A DNA stretch of 64,000 nucleotides from positions 5,754,336 through 5,818,335 of the forward strand of contig OY821749.1 in NCBI GenBank assembly GCA_963682055.1, given 5' to 3'. The translations under genes and the position numbers were made by a program. A model generated the notes under the pieces. It was not told the DNA's origin. It worked only from the letters and a program-made list of their open reading frames with translations, and did not search any database. Source of the stretch: Primula veris (taxonomy: Eukaryota; Streptophyta; Magnoliopsida; Ericales; Primulaceae). The stretch's first letter is position 1, and each line of letters opens with the position of its first letter. Positions 24,601 through 36,322 of the stretch are shown in pieces.

Positions 24601-27600
24601 AATATAAATGTGAATTTTAATGCAGGCTACCCTTTCTAATTGCTTATCGAATTACCGAGTACGCCGACGATGTGTATTTGAGTGGTTCTATAGTGCTATT
24701 GATTACCCATGGTTTGCTAAGAGGGAATTTGTAGAGTATATGAATCATGTTGGACTTGGACATGTTCCAAGATTAACTCGTGTTGAATGGGGAGTTATAA
24801 GAAGGTACTAACCTTCATTTGCTTGTTTTGTCGTCTTACTCATTTTCCTACTCTTAGGAGGAATAACTGATTTTAGGTAAACTATCTCTTAGTCCCTTAA
24901 ATTTTGCTCAACTGTCCTTTGACTATCTCTTATTTTATGTTTTTTTTAACCCTTCGACCTTGCATATACCGTCAATATAATTTTTTATTCAAATAAACAC
25001 AAATGTTAGTTGACATGGCGACGAAATAACTTATATAAATAATTGATGACGTCTAAAGTAATTGATCACCATGGAAAATTTAGTAAAAAGTTACAAAAAT
25101 AAGTTATTTGAAAAATCTAATAACATAGATAAAAAAATCCTGAAATAGTTGAGAATATTTGTTTGCCAATTCATAAAATATTCCAAAAATGTAAATTTCC
25201 AAATTATCCTTAAATGTAAATGCTATAAATATATTTTTTTAATAAAAAATTGGCAGGATAAAAGCAGAAAATAAAAAATGTCAAGGCAGCCTTTTTTTTT
25301 ATATACATTCTAAGATTTTTTTACATTAGTTTTCTTTTTACTAATTTTCCACACTATAATTTACTTTCCACGTCATTAGTTATTTTACATGTCATCAAAT
25401 TGTTACCGTATAAACTAACGAAGTTAGTCCTTAATTGGATGGGTAACTAAATTGATGACGTATGTAAGGTTGAAGGGTCAAAAATCAAAATAGTGAAAAG
25501 AAGTTTGAAGGCCAAATTTATCCTGGGGGAAAGGTTGGAGGGACAAAAAGACAGTTTACCCATTAATTTTTAATCTATAGTCGTGGAATGATAGCCAATT
25601 TTCTAAACCTGGGAAAAGACTTAGTCCGTGGGGACTACATAACTTATTCTATTCCAACTTATCAGCTTTTAATAATTAGTACATCAACCTATCGAAATTC
25701 ACAATTCAAAAAAACAGTTTACGCAGAATCGACCAATTACCTGCAATTTATCAAAATTCAGTATTCAGATATCAATATATACTCAAATCCACACAATTTG
25801 TATGCCAAACTACATGCATATGAGTGTTTGAATGTTGATGTGTAAAATTGTTTGTTTTGGTATTGATTTGTGCTTAATGCTTTGTTGTTATGGAACAACT
25901 AAAAATCTAAAATTAAGTAGTGCTTTTTAGTTGACATTGTAAGCCTGTGTACTAATTGTTTCAAATTGTGTAGATTCTTGTGTAAAATGTGATTTTCAAT
26001 CGTAAGGTGTACTAATATGTTGAAAACTGATGGTGTAAAACTAATTGTTTCATATTGTTAAATTGTGGTGTACCAATTCATAGAGGTGTGTATACTAGTA
26101 ATTGTTAAGTTATTTCACATTGCTAAATGTTTGTACATATATATATTTATGCACATCAACTTCTTGTTTTGTTAATGCAGTTCTCTGGGCAAACCACGAC
26201 GTTTCTCAGAACATTTTCTGAAGGAAGAGAAAGAGAAACTGAATCAGTATCGTGATTCTGTTAGGGAACACTACAGTGAACTTCGTGAAGGTACTAGAGA
26301 AGGACTTCCCACAGATCTAGCACGGCCTTTATCTGTAGGACAACGTGTGATGGCTATTCATCCAAAGACAAGAGAGATACATGATGGAAATGTTTTAACG
26401 GTGGATTATAACCGATGTAGAGTTCAGTTTGATCAACCGGATCTAGGGGTTGAGTTTGTTTTGGTAATCATTCATTTTTGCTTCTTTTCTTGTACTGTTC
26501 CTTACATTTATAATTCTATTATGTACATTACCGTAGCATATTTATGCTTCATACACTTACCTAATGTAAATAGACCAATCAGGGTACTCAGTCTGAATTA
26601 ACGGGAAATGCATAGTTTAGACTTGTTAGTAGTTTAACATCTGGCACCTTTCTCTGGAATGTGCGGTTGAGTAGCAGCTCATGTTTTTAAAATCACTTTA
26701 TACCCTTCACGTTTTGGTAATTATCACTTAGTAATTTTTAACCCTTACCTAATTTCTAAAATTCAAATTTGAGTGTACAGATTGAGCAATAAAAGTTACT
26801 ACTATAGTATACTAATAACATAACATTGTAGGTCGGTGTCAAAAATCAAGAAACAATGATAAGTGTGTTTAAAACAGTAAAAACACTTTTTACTTGCATT
26901 GATTTTTTTGTTTCATTTTATGACTCCAGTGGTAGATGCACATTTTCAAATTTTATTGTTTGGTTTCATGTGCATTTAGTTTTTTAACCTTGAACTTTTA
27001 TTCAGTTTGTTAGCTTACTCATTCTTTCCTAAAATAAAGGTGAATTACAGTATTGGTCCCTGTACTTCCTGAAAAAAGTATCTATAATGATTGTGCCCCT
27101 AGAATATCAATTGAAAACTACTGTATAAAAGTTTGAATAAATCACACCAATGATCCCTTTGGTTCCACTTATGACCACGCCGATCCCTGTAGTTTGACTG
27201 TGTTTCATTGATGGTCCCTTCCTATATGGACCAATATTTTTATAAATGAGAACCATTAAGATTAAATTTTCTAACATGGAACCATTAAAATAAATTATTC
27301 AAACTCTTAAGGACCAGTGATTTGTAATCAAATTTATTGGTACCAAATAGAACCTTTTCCTAATCATGGTACCATAAGTATAACTTACCCCTAATATAAT
27401 ATCTTGATGCCTATGAACTAAAGACTCCTCATATGCATATGTTTATTTCCGAAAAACAAGTCTCTTTTGCTAATTCTTTACCTAAACTGTTTTTTCCCGG
27501 ATGACTAAATTTATTTAAAAGAAGTTCTACCAATTGGGTGTTCCTTTAAGAGTTGGAATCATTCCACTTCGTATATTTGCGGCATTTTATAAGAAGTGTT

Positions 27601-30600
27601 GATTATTGTAGGATATTGATTGCATGCCGTCAAACCCGATAGAGAATATACCAGCATCCATAGTGAGAAACACTGGCACCATGGATAAATTATTCGCAAG
27701 TTTTAATGAGCTCAAAATGATAGGAAAAATTAGTGATCATCATAACCTAGAGGGTTTAATAAAATTTTCTACTGGTGAAGCCTTCAGACATGTTGATGTT
27801 CCTAGCCATGTACATCCAGCTTATCCATGGAGTAGTTTGTCGAAACAGGTAATAAGTTTGTGACTTAGTTTTAATTTTTTATAAGATAGACGAGCATGGA
27901 AAATATTTTAACTGCGTTCTAGTGGTGTATCTTGTATATTAAAGAGTTTGTTGATGCAGGATTTTTCTGCCAGTCCTAGTTTACTAGATAAATCTGGATT
28001 ACATGAGGGTAATAATGGTCAACCAGTGGTAAATTCTGCTTTACTGGCTCAGATACAGGCTAAGGAAGCTGATGTTCAAGCTCTTGCTGAGCTAACTCGT
28101 GCTCTCGATAAGAAGGTTTATACCATATTTTGATTTTTTTTTTTTTGAAAAAATAATAATTCTCCAGATTTTAGCTATTCTTTAAAGTAAAAGAACCTAG
28201 AAAATTATCATTTGGCACACCATGCTAATCTTTTATCGACTATTACACCATGTTGGAGTTCATTCAAATTCCCAAGCAACTGCTACACAATACTTGGCAT
28301 TTAATGATGAAATGGTTTGTGGATGTGATAAATGTATTTTTTTTGGTTACAAAGCTAATAAAGGAGAGTATAAAAGTAATAACAAAGTTCATAGAGGAAA
28401 TTGGACTATTAATTTGGGACGAAGTAAAAAAACCAAATTGGACTATTATTATGGGACGGAGAGAATAATATTTTTAATTTATTCAGACATCAAATTAACA
28501 TAAGATTGAACATTTACTACACCAACCTGGCAACTTCACAAGTATTTAGAATTTAAACGTAAGATTGGTGTACTGATTATCAAACTTTATGCAAATCAAA
28601 TCTTAGTTCACCGTCATCTGACAATTAGTACATAATTATTGCTTCTAAGTTGAATTTTTTGTGTTGGTGTACTAATTGTTTGATTTTGTATACACTGGCG
28701 TCTAAATTGTAAAACTTTAAATCTTGGTATATAAAAGGTGATTTTTTCGCAAAACCTCAAACTGTTAATTTGTTTTTACCCGAGAAGTAAATTCACTGTT
28801 TTGAAATCTTACCTCGGCTTTTCGTCAAGTTTTTGTTGTTCTTAAGTATTTATTAGAGGATAATATGTATACCATCTAAATTTATGACGGCATTTTAAAA
28901 TCTGTAGAAAGCAGTGGTGTCGGAGTTGAGTCACATGAATGATGGTGTTCTAGAAAATCCACAGGAAGGTGATACTGCTTTGAAGGATTCAGAATCTTTT
29001 AAGAAGCAATATGCCGCTGTTATTGTACAATTAAGTGCAGTAAATAATCAGGTGCAGATATTATAGAAATATTCCGGAAGGTTTTTGATATTTTATGAGA
29101 TCAGGTTCTTCGTTATATTTATGGGAAATATGTTTTGGTTGTAGGTTTCCTGAATAGACATAGTACATAGGTCAGTAATATTAGGTGTGCGAACTTCAAT
29201 CCACTATCTGTACTAATTGGTTCCTCAAGAAATACGATATTTCACATTCTGCCAAAAATTTCAGGGGTTCTTCTCTCTATAACAAAACAAACATTAGCCC
29301 ACTAAATTTCAATCTCTCTCTAACCAAAGAAAAACTAAACTGCCGGCTTTCGTATCTATACATGGTTGCATATTCTAAGTACATTATTACCAAATACCAA
29401 AAATTACAAATGTAAATATACTATACTTAATGTACCAAATAGGGAAAGAATCATATGTTATTCTAAATACTCATGAAAACCAACTATTTTTACCCTATCC
29501 TATAATTGTTTTTCTGATTTTAGACACGAATTTATCCCATATTTTTTAATTTGGTCCTTATCCTATTGTTATTTATCTGTCTAATGTACAAAAGCGAAAT
29601 AAATGATAGGTTGGTGTACTAATTAAGATATTTGTTAAGTGGTAAAATCGAGAACCGGGGTAAGTTGATGTACTGTTAATCACAAATTATAAGATGGCCA
29701 ATATTTTCGCATGATAATTTTGAAACCTAATTACATTGTAATGACAGGTTTCTCGGGCATTGCATGATTTAAGGAAACACAACACGTACATTGGAAATCC
29801 GCCACCTACATGTCCCAGGAGCACAATGACGGTAGGGGACTCTAATGAGCCGTTGAACTCATCTGATTTAAAGGCTAATCATTTGCAAGAATCGAAACCT
29901 CATGTCCTTGAAATCGTCGAGAGCTCACGAAGAAAAGCTCAAATAATGGTCGACGCCGCTACTCAGGTATGAAATGTTTGTTTGGCGAAAACAACATCCT
30001 GATAGTAAATATATATTTCATTTAATAAGATTGTACCAAGAAAATCTTTAGGGACAATAATTAGCTAATTTTGTATTGTGTTAGCTAACATAGAAAGTAA
30101 ATATGAAATTTATTGAAGTAAATTGCAACCTTCCCTAGTACCTTTTTCTAGAAGATTACCCTCTACCTTATCCACTCAAATTATCTGGCTTGCTGAGACA
30201 ATTTGGGGTTGGGTCAACTTCCGTTTTTTAGTCCTGAAGTATGGTCTTTGTCTCGCTTTTGTTCCTATACTTTTGTATTGCATAATTTTAGAAGCTTAGA
30301 AATTGTGCATTTTTCATCTTTAAACCTAATACTGTTTTTTTTTTCCATGTTAAATAAAAGTGTGATTTTATAATATTCCTGAACACTTTTCTTTTTATCT
30401 ATTCTTTCACATGTTTTCCCCCAAAAGTTATGCCTACTTTTCCGCTTAGAGTTGATTAACGAGGAATTTTTTTTTTTGCTTAAAAAATAAATGTAATGCT
30501 TTTATATTTAACGGAAAAAAACTACCGGCATTGAGGATGAAAAATAGCAGTCTTTAGATGGACTAAAGCTGCATAACTTGATGGTATAAGGACAAAAGTG

Positions 30601-31561
30601 AGACAAGGATCATAGCTAGGGAGTAGGGACTAAGTGAAATTAACGTTTTATTTTTTCTTTAAACCGTGTTATGGTTTTGCGTATCCTCATTTCACTCTCT
30701 TCCCAATATCTATATCAGGCAATGTCATGTTTCAAGGTTGGAGGGGATTCAACTGAAATTGGGGAGGCTATAGATTACATCAGTAGTAAGCTCCCTGTGG
30801 ATGATCCTTTTGTGGGGACCACAAGATCTGTTACACCAACAAATCCAATTAGTGGAAATCAAATGTTGTCAAATGGATGTGAAATTGAGTTGAGAACCGT
30901 ATTGGACCAAGACGACTCACAAATCCCTTCAGAACTTATCAGTCGTTGTGTTGCAACTTTATTCATGATCCAGGTAACTTATGAATTTGGCTTTTTGTTA
31001 GCTCTTTTTTTTCTCTTCAAAATAACACTTAGGTTGGTTTGGATCGGTCGTGCTCAGTGTGGATAATTATTTTTGTCCAAACCGACTATGGTTTGTTTGG
31101 TTTGGTTCAATTTCGGTAAATATTTTGGTTCCAAACTTAACCAAACCGGTTACAGCCAGTCTTTCTTAAGTTTTGTTAGTGCAAGACTTTGATTTTCAGT
31201 ACTAGACTATTTATCATCTCTTTAAGTTTTCAGAATATGCATGTGGATGGAGAAGACTGGCTGTATTTTGGAAAATTTCCATAGAATAGTTGTTTTTTAA
31301 ATTGCCACTTTGAATAATCCTTTCTTATTTTTTCCTTTCAAATTTGGTTTATTGAAAATTTAATATTTTGTTTCCCCTCCGAAATGGTATTTGCAGAAAT
31401 GTACAGAACGGCAGTTTCCACCAGCAGATGTGGCCCAAATTCTCGACTCTGCTGCTCTTAGTTTGCAACCGCGTTGCTCGCAAAACCTTTTAATCTATGG
31501 TGAGATACAAAAATGCATGGGAATACTAAGGAACCAAATATTGGGTCTTATACCTACCTAG
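15618..31561 (+). CDS. ALY: ALWAYS EARLY (ALY) protein, LIN-9 homologue of the DREAM/MuvB complex; 19 coding exons
   Basis: Exons: 15618-15722, 16392-16490, 16741-16803, 17026-17103, 17808-17994, 18381-18643, 20255-20507, 22659-22730, 23530-23738, 23827-23883, 24315-24545, 24626-24804, 26181-26463, 27612-27848, 27960-28115, 28908-29051, 29748-29966, 30719-30973, 31397-31561. They join without a frame break into 3,255 nt (1,084 aa), like Arabidopsis ALY proteins. A SANT/Myb domain lies at about 40-90 ([19 protein letters not shown], then RSVDMVEAL), followed by [20 protein letters not shown]. The DIRP domain lies at about 556-660 ([27 protein letters not shown]), then a Tudor-like stretch ([14 protein letters not shown]) ending DIDCMPSNP. 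The C-terminus ([26 protein letters not shown] block) matches the family. Family members are nuclear chromatin factors; LIN-9 is a core MuvB subunit controlling cell-cycle genes. All introns are GT..AG; the exon 11 donor (GTGGTC) is weak. Introns are enlarged by mobile elements. Exon ends were set by eye. Confidence 0.95.
18892..19757. mobile_element. TIR element in ALY intron 6 (Mutator-like)
   Basis: Inverted ends of about 150 bp: left GGGAAAAAAATACATATAGT, right (reverse complement) GGGAAAAAAATACATTTAGT. Both arms contain GTTAACGATTTAG, ACCAGACTACGA and end at ATGGAAGTTAGTTT. The flanking 10-mers TGTGACATTA and TATGACTTCA agree at 7 of 10 positions, so a decayed target duplication is possible. 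The GGGAAAA start resembles the 942-2629 element. No transposase. Confidence 0.72.
20752..21210. mobile_element. Non-autonomous hAT-like element in ALY intron 7
   Basis: Flanked by the identical 8-bp repeat TTTAGAAT at 20744-20751 and 21211-21218, the duplication length of hAT elements. The ends CAAGGTTTTAAA and (reverse complement) CACTGTTTCAAA form short imperfect TIRs. Just inside both ends lie GC-rich blocks built from AGGCG/CGCCT words (for example GGCGCTAGGCGG on the left and AGGCCTAGCGCCTAGG on the right), a composition seen in some plant hAT-type repeats. No transposase. Confidence 0.8.
22045..22073. repeat. (TG)n microsatellite in ALY intron 7
   Basis: A short, nearly pure GT tract following a (TA) stretch. 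Confidence 0.75.
24876..25561. mobile_element. Probable TIR element in ALY intron 12
   Basis: The left end GGTAAACTATCTCTTAGTCC and the right end, in reverse complement, GGGTAAACTGTCTTTTTGTC are similar, and further inside ACCCTTCGACCTTGCATA is mirrored by ACCCTTCAACCTTACATA. No convincing target duplication is visible, so the family is open. Confidence 0.6.
27041..27391. mobile_element. Possible decayed TIR element in ALY intron 13
   Basis: GTGAATTACAGTATTGGTCC on the left resembles GGGTAAGTTATACTTATGGT on the reverse complement of the right. Interior words such as TGGTCCCT and GATCCCT recur. The match is weak. Confidence 0.35.
30209..30648. mobile_element. Probable TIR element in ALY intron 17
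   Basis: Left arm CTTTGTCTCGCTTTTGTTCC and the reverse complement of the right arm CCTTGTCTCACTTTTGTCCT match, preceded on both sides by TTAGTCC. Inner sequence TTTTTCATC is also mirrored. The exact ends and target duplication are not resolved. Confidence 0.5.
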
Positions 31562-32554
31562 TCCCTTGCACAAACCATTCCTGGATTTATTTGTTATCGT
31601 TTCTAATGTAGACATGAGATGGTTCGTGAGATTTTACAGGTTTTCTGACTGTATCATAAATAAATCCCATTTAGTGGAGGGTTTGTAGGAAATGTGCGTA
31701 ATGAATATACTGAGCCATAGATTGTTTGAGTTGTAAAATTATTTATAAAGTATAAGAAAACTCTCATACTTTTTATTCCCCTTGTGACTTGAAAGTTTGA
31801 ATTTGAATATAATGACTTAACCATTTGATCTTATACTATCAATCTCTTTCACAATTGCATATCAGCAACGCTTTCCATTAATTGCATAGTGAAGACGTGA
31901 ATATAGGGAAAAGTTAACTATTACTGTAGTGCAGTTGTCCTATTGATTACTGTACTTTTATTGTGTGAATATCTGGTTACTACGCTTCCTCTAAGAAGCG
32001 TGGTTGTAAAGGGTTTTTTTTCCCCGCTAAGTAAGTAAACATTGATAAAAGTGGAACCTGACTTAGATTTACAATAAGCGCATAAAAACTAAATAAGGCT
32101 TATAGCTTGCCTCATACAACTTCAACATATACTAGAAAAGTTGCACACCACTAACAACACAAATTAAAATACGATTTAAAATATTTGATAACAAAAAGAC
32201 CCATCAGCTTTAAGGAGGGTCTATATTCAACAACTTTTTTCTTGCATCTAAAGAATTTTTTGTAAAGGACATCTTTGTCATAAGAAAGAGAATTAGTAAC
32301 GGATACGCTTCCCTTGAAGCCTTGAAGGAGGAGTTAGTAAATCTAAATATCCGATTGAACTGGGGGACATGATGTAGTCTCTCGTTGAAATGAACCTGAT
32401 AAATCTTGTGTCATTTAATTTCTTAGTATATATACTTGTATCTTGTAATATTGTTTATATATTGTGAGTTGCCTTTTGCAAAACAGATCCGAAACCGAAG
32501 ATAACTTTTAGATCAATGGATAGCCGGAATCGATGTAACTGATATTGTAGTAAT
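31562..32554. other. ALY 3' flank without further genes
   Basis: Contains the candidate polyadenylation signal described separately. Beyond it no exon-like frame or repeat border is recognised up to the long inverted repeat. Confidence 0.6.
31659..31664 (+). terminator. Candidate ALY polyadenylation signal
   Basis: AATAAA about 98 bp after the TAG stop codon. Plant signals are degenerate, so this is a candidate only. Confidence 0.4.
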
Positions 32555-32562
32555 ATATATAT

Positions 32563-33186
32563 ATACTAGTAATAGGGGAATGATCCATATACACATAATG
32601 CGATAAAATTTAGAAAATAAGTGTAGTTATGATAAATATTTTGATAATAAAAAAAAGATAAGAGTATAAGATGAGAAAACTCAAAAGAATTTTGAAAGCT
32701 TAAATAGGGATAAAAAAGTGTTATTAGTTATTACTTTTTCTCTATTTTTTATGAGAATATGGTATTGTGGTAATTAATAAAAAAGTGTAAGGGTATTTTT
32801 GGAAAAAAGTGGTAAAATTTGACAGACTCAAAAAATATTGGGTTGGCTTATTATAATAGTATATATATATATATATATCATTCTATTATAATAAGCCAAC
32901 CCAAAATAATTGAGTCTGTCAAATTTAGCCATTTTTTTTCAAAAATACCACTATACTTTTTTATTAATTACAATAATACCATACTCACATAAAAAAATTA
33001 AAAATAAATAAAAATAAATAACAACTAATAACACTACGTGCCCCTCTTTAACAACCAAACATTCTTTTAAGTCTTATACTATTTTTTTTTTTGTATTATC
33101 CACATATTTGTATCATAACTACACTTATTTTTTATATTTTAATTACACTGCGCGTTACACACGAAACGCGTGAGACACGATTACTA

Positions 33187-33190
<4 letters not shown>
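32563..33190. repeat. Long inverted repeat, arms about 310 bp, almost no spacer
   Basis: The two halves mirror around an AT tract near 32863-32880: GGGTTGGCTTATTATAATAG on the left opposes CTATTATAATAAGCCAACCC on the right. GAAAATAAGTGTAGTTATGA-like sequence, and CTAGTAAT at the outer ends, are mirrored too. The right arm carries extra CG-rich words (GTTACACACGAAACGCGTGA). It could be a foldback element or two head-to-head copies of one element. No clean target duplication was found. Confidence 0.75.

Positions 33191-33222
<32 letters not shown>
33188..33222. repeat. (AT)n microsatellite
   Basis: Alternating TA of about 34 bp at the right edge of the long inverted repeat. Confidence 0.85.
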
Positions 33223-33225
<3 letters not shown>

Positions 33226-34111
33226 CTGTACTTTTAGAGTATGAGATTTTAACAACTAATAGATATAGATTGGGGATTATGTAAAAGTGGTCAATTTTTT
33301 TAATAAATCTATTCGCACACAACCCCCTAGGTTTATCTCCATTTGGGCTAATGGAAGTGTATACCAAGGGATATGAAGTTAAGCGTATTCGAGCTATCTC
33401 GCCGCTTTGGTATTTTTTTCCAACAAACTTATGTATTTTTTTCCAACATTCGCTTTTTTCTTTATTTTTTTAAGTTTTTTGAATTACTCGAAGTATCAGA
33501 CGATGTTACGTGTAGCCTGTTAAAGCTCAGTGTAGACAGTTGGAGTTCCAAGCAGCTTGCCACAGCTACACGCAACCCTTCCACAAAGCATTTAAGCTCC
33601 CTCCAGCTTGCCGAAACTTCAGGCAACCTGTCAGAGCTTCGCATAGTCAGTCGGAGCTTCCAGAAACTCATCCAAGCTTCGTTGGAGCTCAGAGCTCCGA
33701 ACAACTTTAGGAGCTCCAGAACCTTTTGGAGCTTTGTCGGAGCTCCGTTAAGCTTGTCGGAGTTTTGTTGACAGCAGGTTGGTGATGGTGGTTGCTGGAG
33801 TTGTGAGTAGTAAATGTGTGTTTGGGTGGGGTTTGGAGTGATTTGTAGCATAATTGTAGCTTCGTCGAATAAAGGTTTGGGAATGTTGATTCTGATAAAT
33901 ATACTTTCCCAATTGTATAATTTGGTCATTACTCCGTTATTTCATCCTAACGCTTCATTATTTGAAAGACTATAAACGGATGAAATATTTTTAGCTAAAA
34001 ATTGAACAACCAGCAATTAAACTTGAACTTAGAAAGACTATCTAGCATTGCCTTACACACATTTTGCATCTATTTATCTCCAGTCTATACTTATTTTATT
34101 TAGGTCACGGT
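33223..34111. other. Unassigned stretch with an AGCTCC/GGAGCT-rich block
   Basis: Between 33500 and 33780 the words GGAGCT, AGCTCC, AGCTTC and AGCTTG recur every 10-30 bp. This unusually GC-rich patch is open in frames on both strands (about 130 and 155 codons). Neither translation resembles a known family, and the openness is explained by the repeated words. The rest is AT-rich with no recognisable feature. Confidence 0.5.
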
Positions 34112-34119
34112 GATACGAG

Positions 34120-34846
34120 CAGTGACGGAATCAGAATTTTAAACTAGTGGGTCAAAATAAAAAAAGTTAAAATTAAAAAAAACGAAACTGTAAAAGGTAA
34201 AACATTGTTATTTAATTTACAATCGATCCATACGGTCACTTATATCTTGAAAGCGATGTATAATAACATCGTTCGACAAACTTTCAAAATATATCATTTT
34301 CAGTATAAACTACTAAATCATACAAATAAGAAAAAAAACTAATGAAGTTAACTAGTTAAGTAAGTTACAAAGTTAAACAGCAATTTTATTCGAAATAAAC
34401 TAAAATAAGTCAACCAGTAAGTTTACCCAACTTAATTTATACGTGTAAATAACAAGCTAGACATTATGTAAACACGCTACTAAACAACTAACAAGTATGA
34501 CTGGTCATTGTATAAGAGATTGAGTTTGGGGTTTGTTAGTGTTAAAGTCATCACTTATATATAGATAGAATTTTGAGTAAGCTAGACATTATGTAAACAA
34601 TCTACTAAACAACTAACAAGTATGACCGGTCATCGTATAAGAGATTGAGTTTGGGGTTTGTTAGTGTTAAAATCATCACTTATATATAGATAGAATTTTG
34701 AGTATATATAATACAAACTCTCTATTTAAATGAAATGCTAATTTTGTAATTAACTTAACACCCCATAGGTATTTTGGTAAATTTTATATAAAAGTCAGGG
34801 GGGTCAGCTGAGCTGACCCGCTTGCCTCATTGCAGTTCCGCCAGTG
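34120..34846. mobile_element. Non-autonomous hAT-like element
   Basis: Flanked by the perfect 8-bp duplication GATACGAG at 34112-34119 and 34847-34854. The ends CAGTGACGGAA and (reverse complement) CACTGGCGGAA form the CAGTGGCGGA-type TIR common in plant hAT elements. There is no transposase. The interior contains a 125-bp tandem duplication. A short palindrome GGGTCAGCTGAGCTGACCC lies near the right end. Confidence 0.85.
34454..34703. repeat. 125-bp tandem duplication inside the hAT-like element
   Basis: AAGCTAGACATTATGTAAAC begins at 34454 and 34579. Only a handful of base differences separate the two units, for example ACTGGTCATTG against ACCGGTCATCG, so the duplication is younger than most repeats here. 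Confidence 0.95.
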
Positions 34847-34904
34847 GATACGAGATCAACTGAGGTGAATCTATCTAATCAGCTATATAAAGATTAAGCT
34901 AAAG

Positions 34905-35070
34905 ACCGTGACCCGTCACATATAAAGTCGTGGGAACCTTGGTATAATTAGTTGATATTCCAATACTAACGACTGCGACCCGTCAGCTATAAAGAGATGA
35001 GAACCTTGTTATGATTAGTTTGTTATGCAACCGCGACCCGTCACTTATAAAGAGATGTGAACCTTGGTAT
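34905..35070. repeat. Three spaced copies of a ~38-bp motif
   Basis: A motif CGACCCGTCA..TATAAAG.GATG.GAACCTT occurs at about 34908, 34976 and 35033 with intervening sequence. Downstream sequence to about 35290 has the look of an LTR leader but cannot be assigned. Confidence 0.6.
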
Positions 35071-35289
35071 GTGAAGATGTCACAAACGGTTATGGACTAC
35101 CGAATGAAAAGTCGGGGTTAACGCCACAAGCTAGAAGCTTGATAAGTTCGAAAAGTTCAATGAAAAACCAAAGAAAAAACTCTCAATTATATTTTATCAA
35201 AATCCGACTTTACAAGCCACGAAATGACCTCTATTTATATTTGGAACAAGCCTCTAAGTATGCGAAAAGTCATAGAAAATATTAAATAA

Positions 35290-35880
35290 ACATAGGTTCA
35301 ATGTAGCCTTGGAATCCATACAGATACATTGAATAATCAGCCACCATGTATTAATGTTTTTAAAATTCATCCCCTCCACGATTTACCACGAAATTACCCT
35401 TCAATATAGTGTATTGAATAGTTCCAATCAGATTCACCAAGTCTTGTATATTAATTGGACTCATATTCAGCTTGAACTCTGCATTGGAATTCGTCTTGAT
35501 CGTGATCATATTATAATCTGTTCAGATATCTTGTCTAAGTTTTTCACATGCGTCCTTAAAGTCCTTAACTCTTGTCTTTGTAATTAGCGTCGTATCACAT
35601 GCTACCACAACAACAATTCAGTTATTAAAAAAAGATTGACGATATATTGTTTTGATTTGATATAGAATTATCTAATTAGGGAATGAGATTACTTTCATCC
35701 ATATTACCAAGCTAGCGTCATCGATACAGGAGTGATTAATGGTGATCAAAGACTCCTTTTTTGCACCACTAAGGGTTGGAAAATTAGGTAATTAGGTATT
35801 CCCGATAGGATAATTTACATCCCACTGAACTATCCACCAAACTTTTAAAGCTCGGATCCCAGTTGTACTTCAAACCTAAG
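35290..35880. other. Unassigned AT-rich stretch
   Basis: No gene, repeat border or conserved motif recognised on either strand. Confidence 0.5.
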
Positions 35881-35881
35881 C

Positions 35882-35884
<3 letters not shown>

Positions 35885-35924
<40 letters not shown>

Positions 35925-35995
35925 TATACATCTCGAAAAAAAATCACGTATATTTGTATTTTCATCGTGAAACAGTGGATATTTACATGAATTAA
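35885..35995. mobile_element. (AT)n tract plus one diverged arm of the foldback MITE family
   Basis: After about 36 bp of AT repeat, CAATTATACATCTCGAAAAA continues for about 75 bp in parallel with 1460-1530 (shared landmarks TATTTG, CGTGAAAC, AATGAA/GAATTAA). Only one arm is present, so it is a fragment of the same family as 1281-1613. Confidence 0.55.
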
Positions 35996-36061
35996 ACATT
36001 GTATAAAATTATGTCTAAATTGATGTCTATATATCATATCTCTCTCTCTCTATATATATAT

Positions 36062-36322
36062 TGTTATGAGTCATCACTCAATTGGTGTAATGACACCGCA
36101 TAACACATGATCATGACTCATTTGCCTATAAATAGTGTTATGCGATGAGTGGGTGAAAAAAAACAAAAATCAGTATAGTATATTACAGTAGTACCGAATA
36201 TTGTAATTTGTAATTTCTCACTTTCATATATATAAAAGTTAATGATGTTTCCCATGAAATAGGGCTCAACCCTAAATTGTTAAGACGCCGAATCACGTTA
36301 TATCTCGTGTTTATTTTATATT
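36062..36322 (+). mobile_element. Element C: left part of its 5' LTR (Retrofit-type Copia)
   Basis: Starts TGTTATGAGTCATCACTCAA, has a TATA box CTATAAATAG at 36126-36135, and runs to the insertion point of element B. The rest of this LTR resumes at 52835 on the far side of B. It is assigned as the 5' LTR of the plus-sense Copia whose gag starts at 53683, because the LTR remainder is followed by a primer-binding-like site and a typical leader. The left border (TG) is clear; a target duplication cannot be tested because the element's right end is lost. Confidence 0.65.

Noticed and set aside
28222..28503. Two overlapping plus-strand ORFs of 72-93 codons
   Set aside because: Located in ALY intron 15 between well-supported exons 15 and 16; no conserved motif.
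31020..31170. GGTTTGGTT/AACCAAACC words in ALY intron 18
   Set aside because: Resemble subterminal words of several plant repeats but have no definable ends; also not the plant telomere repeat.
33462..33929. 155-codon minus-strand ORF and overlapping 132-codon plus-strand ORF
   Set aside because: Both arise from the AGCTCC-rich repeats, which lack stop codons by composition; neither resembles a known protein.
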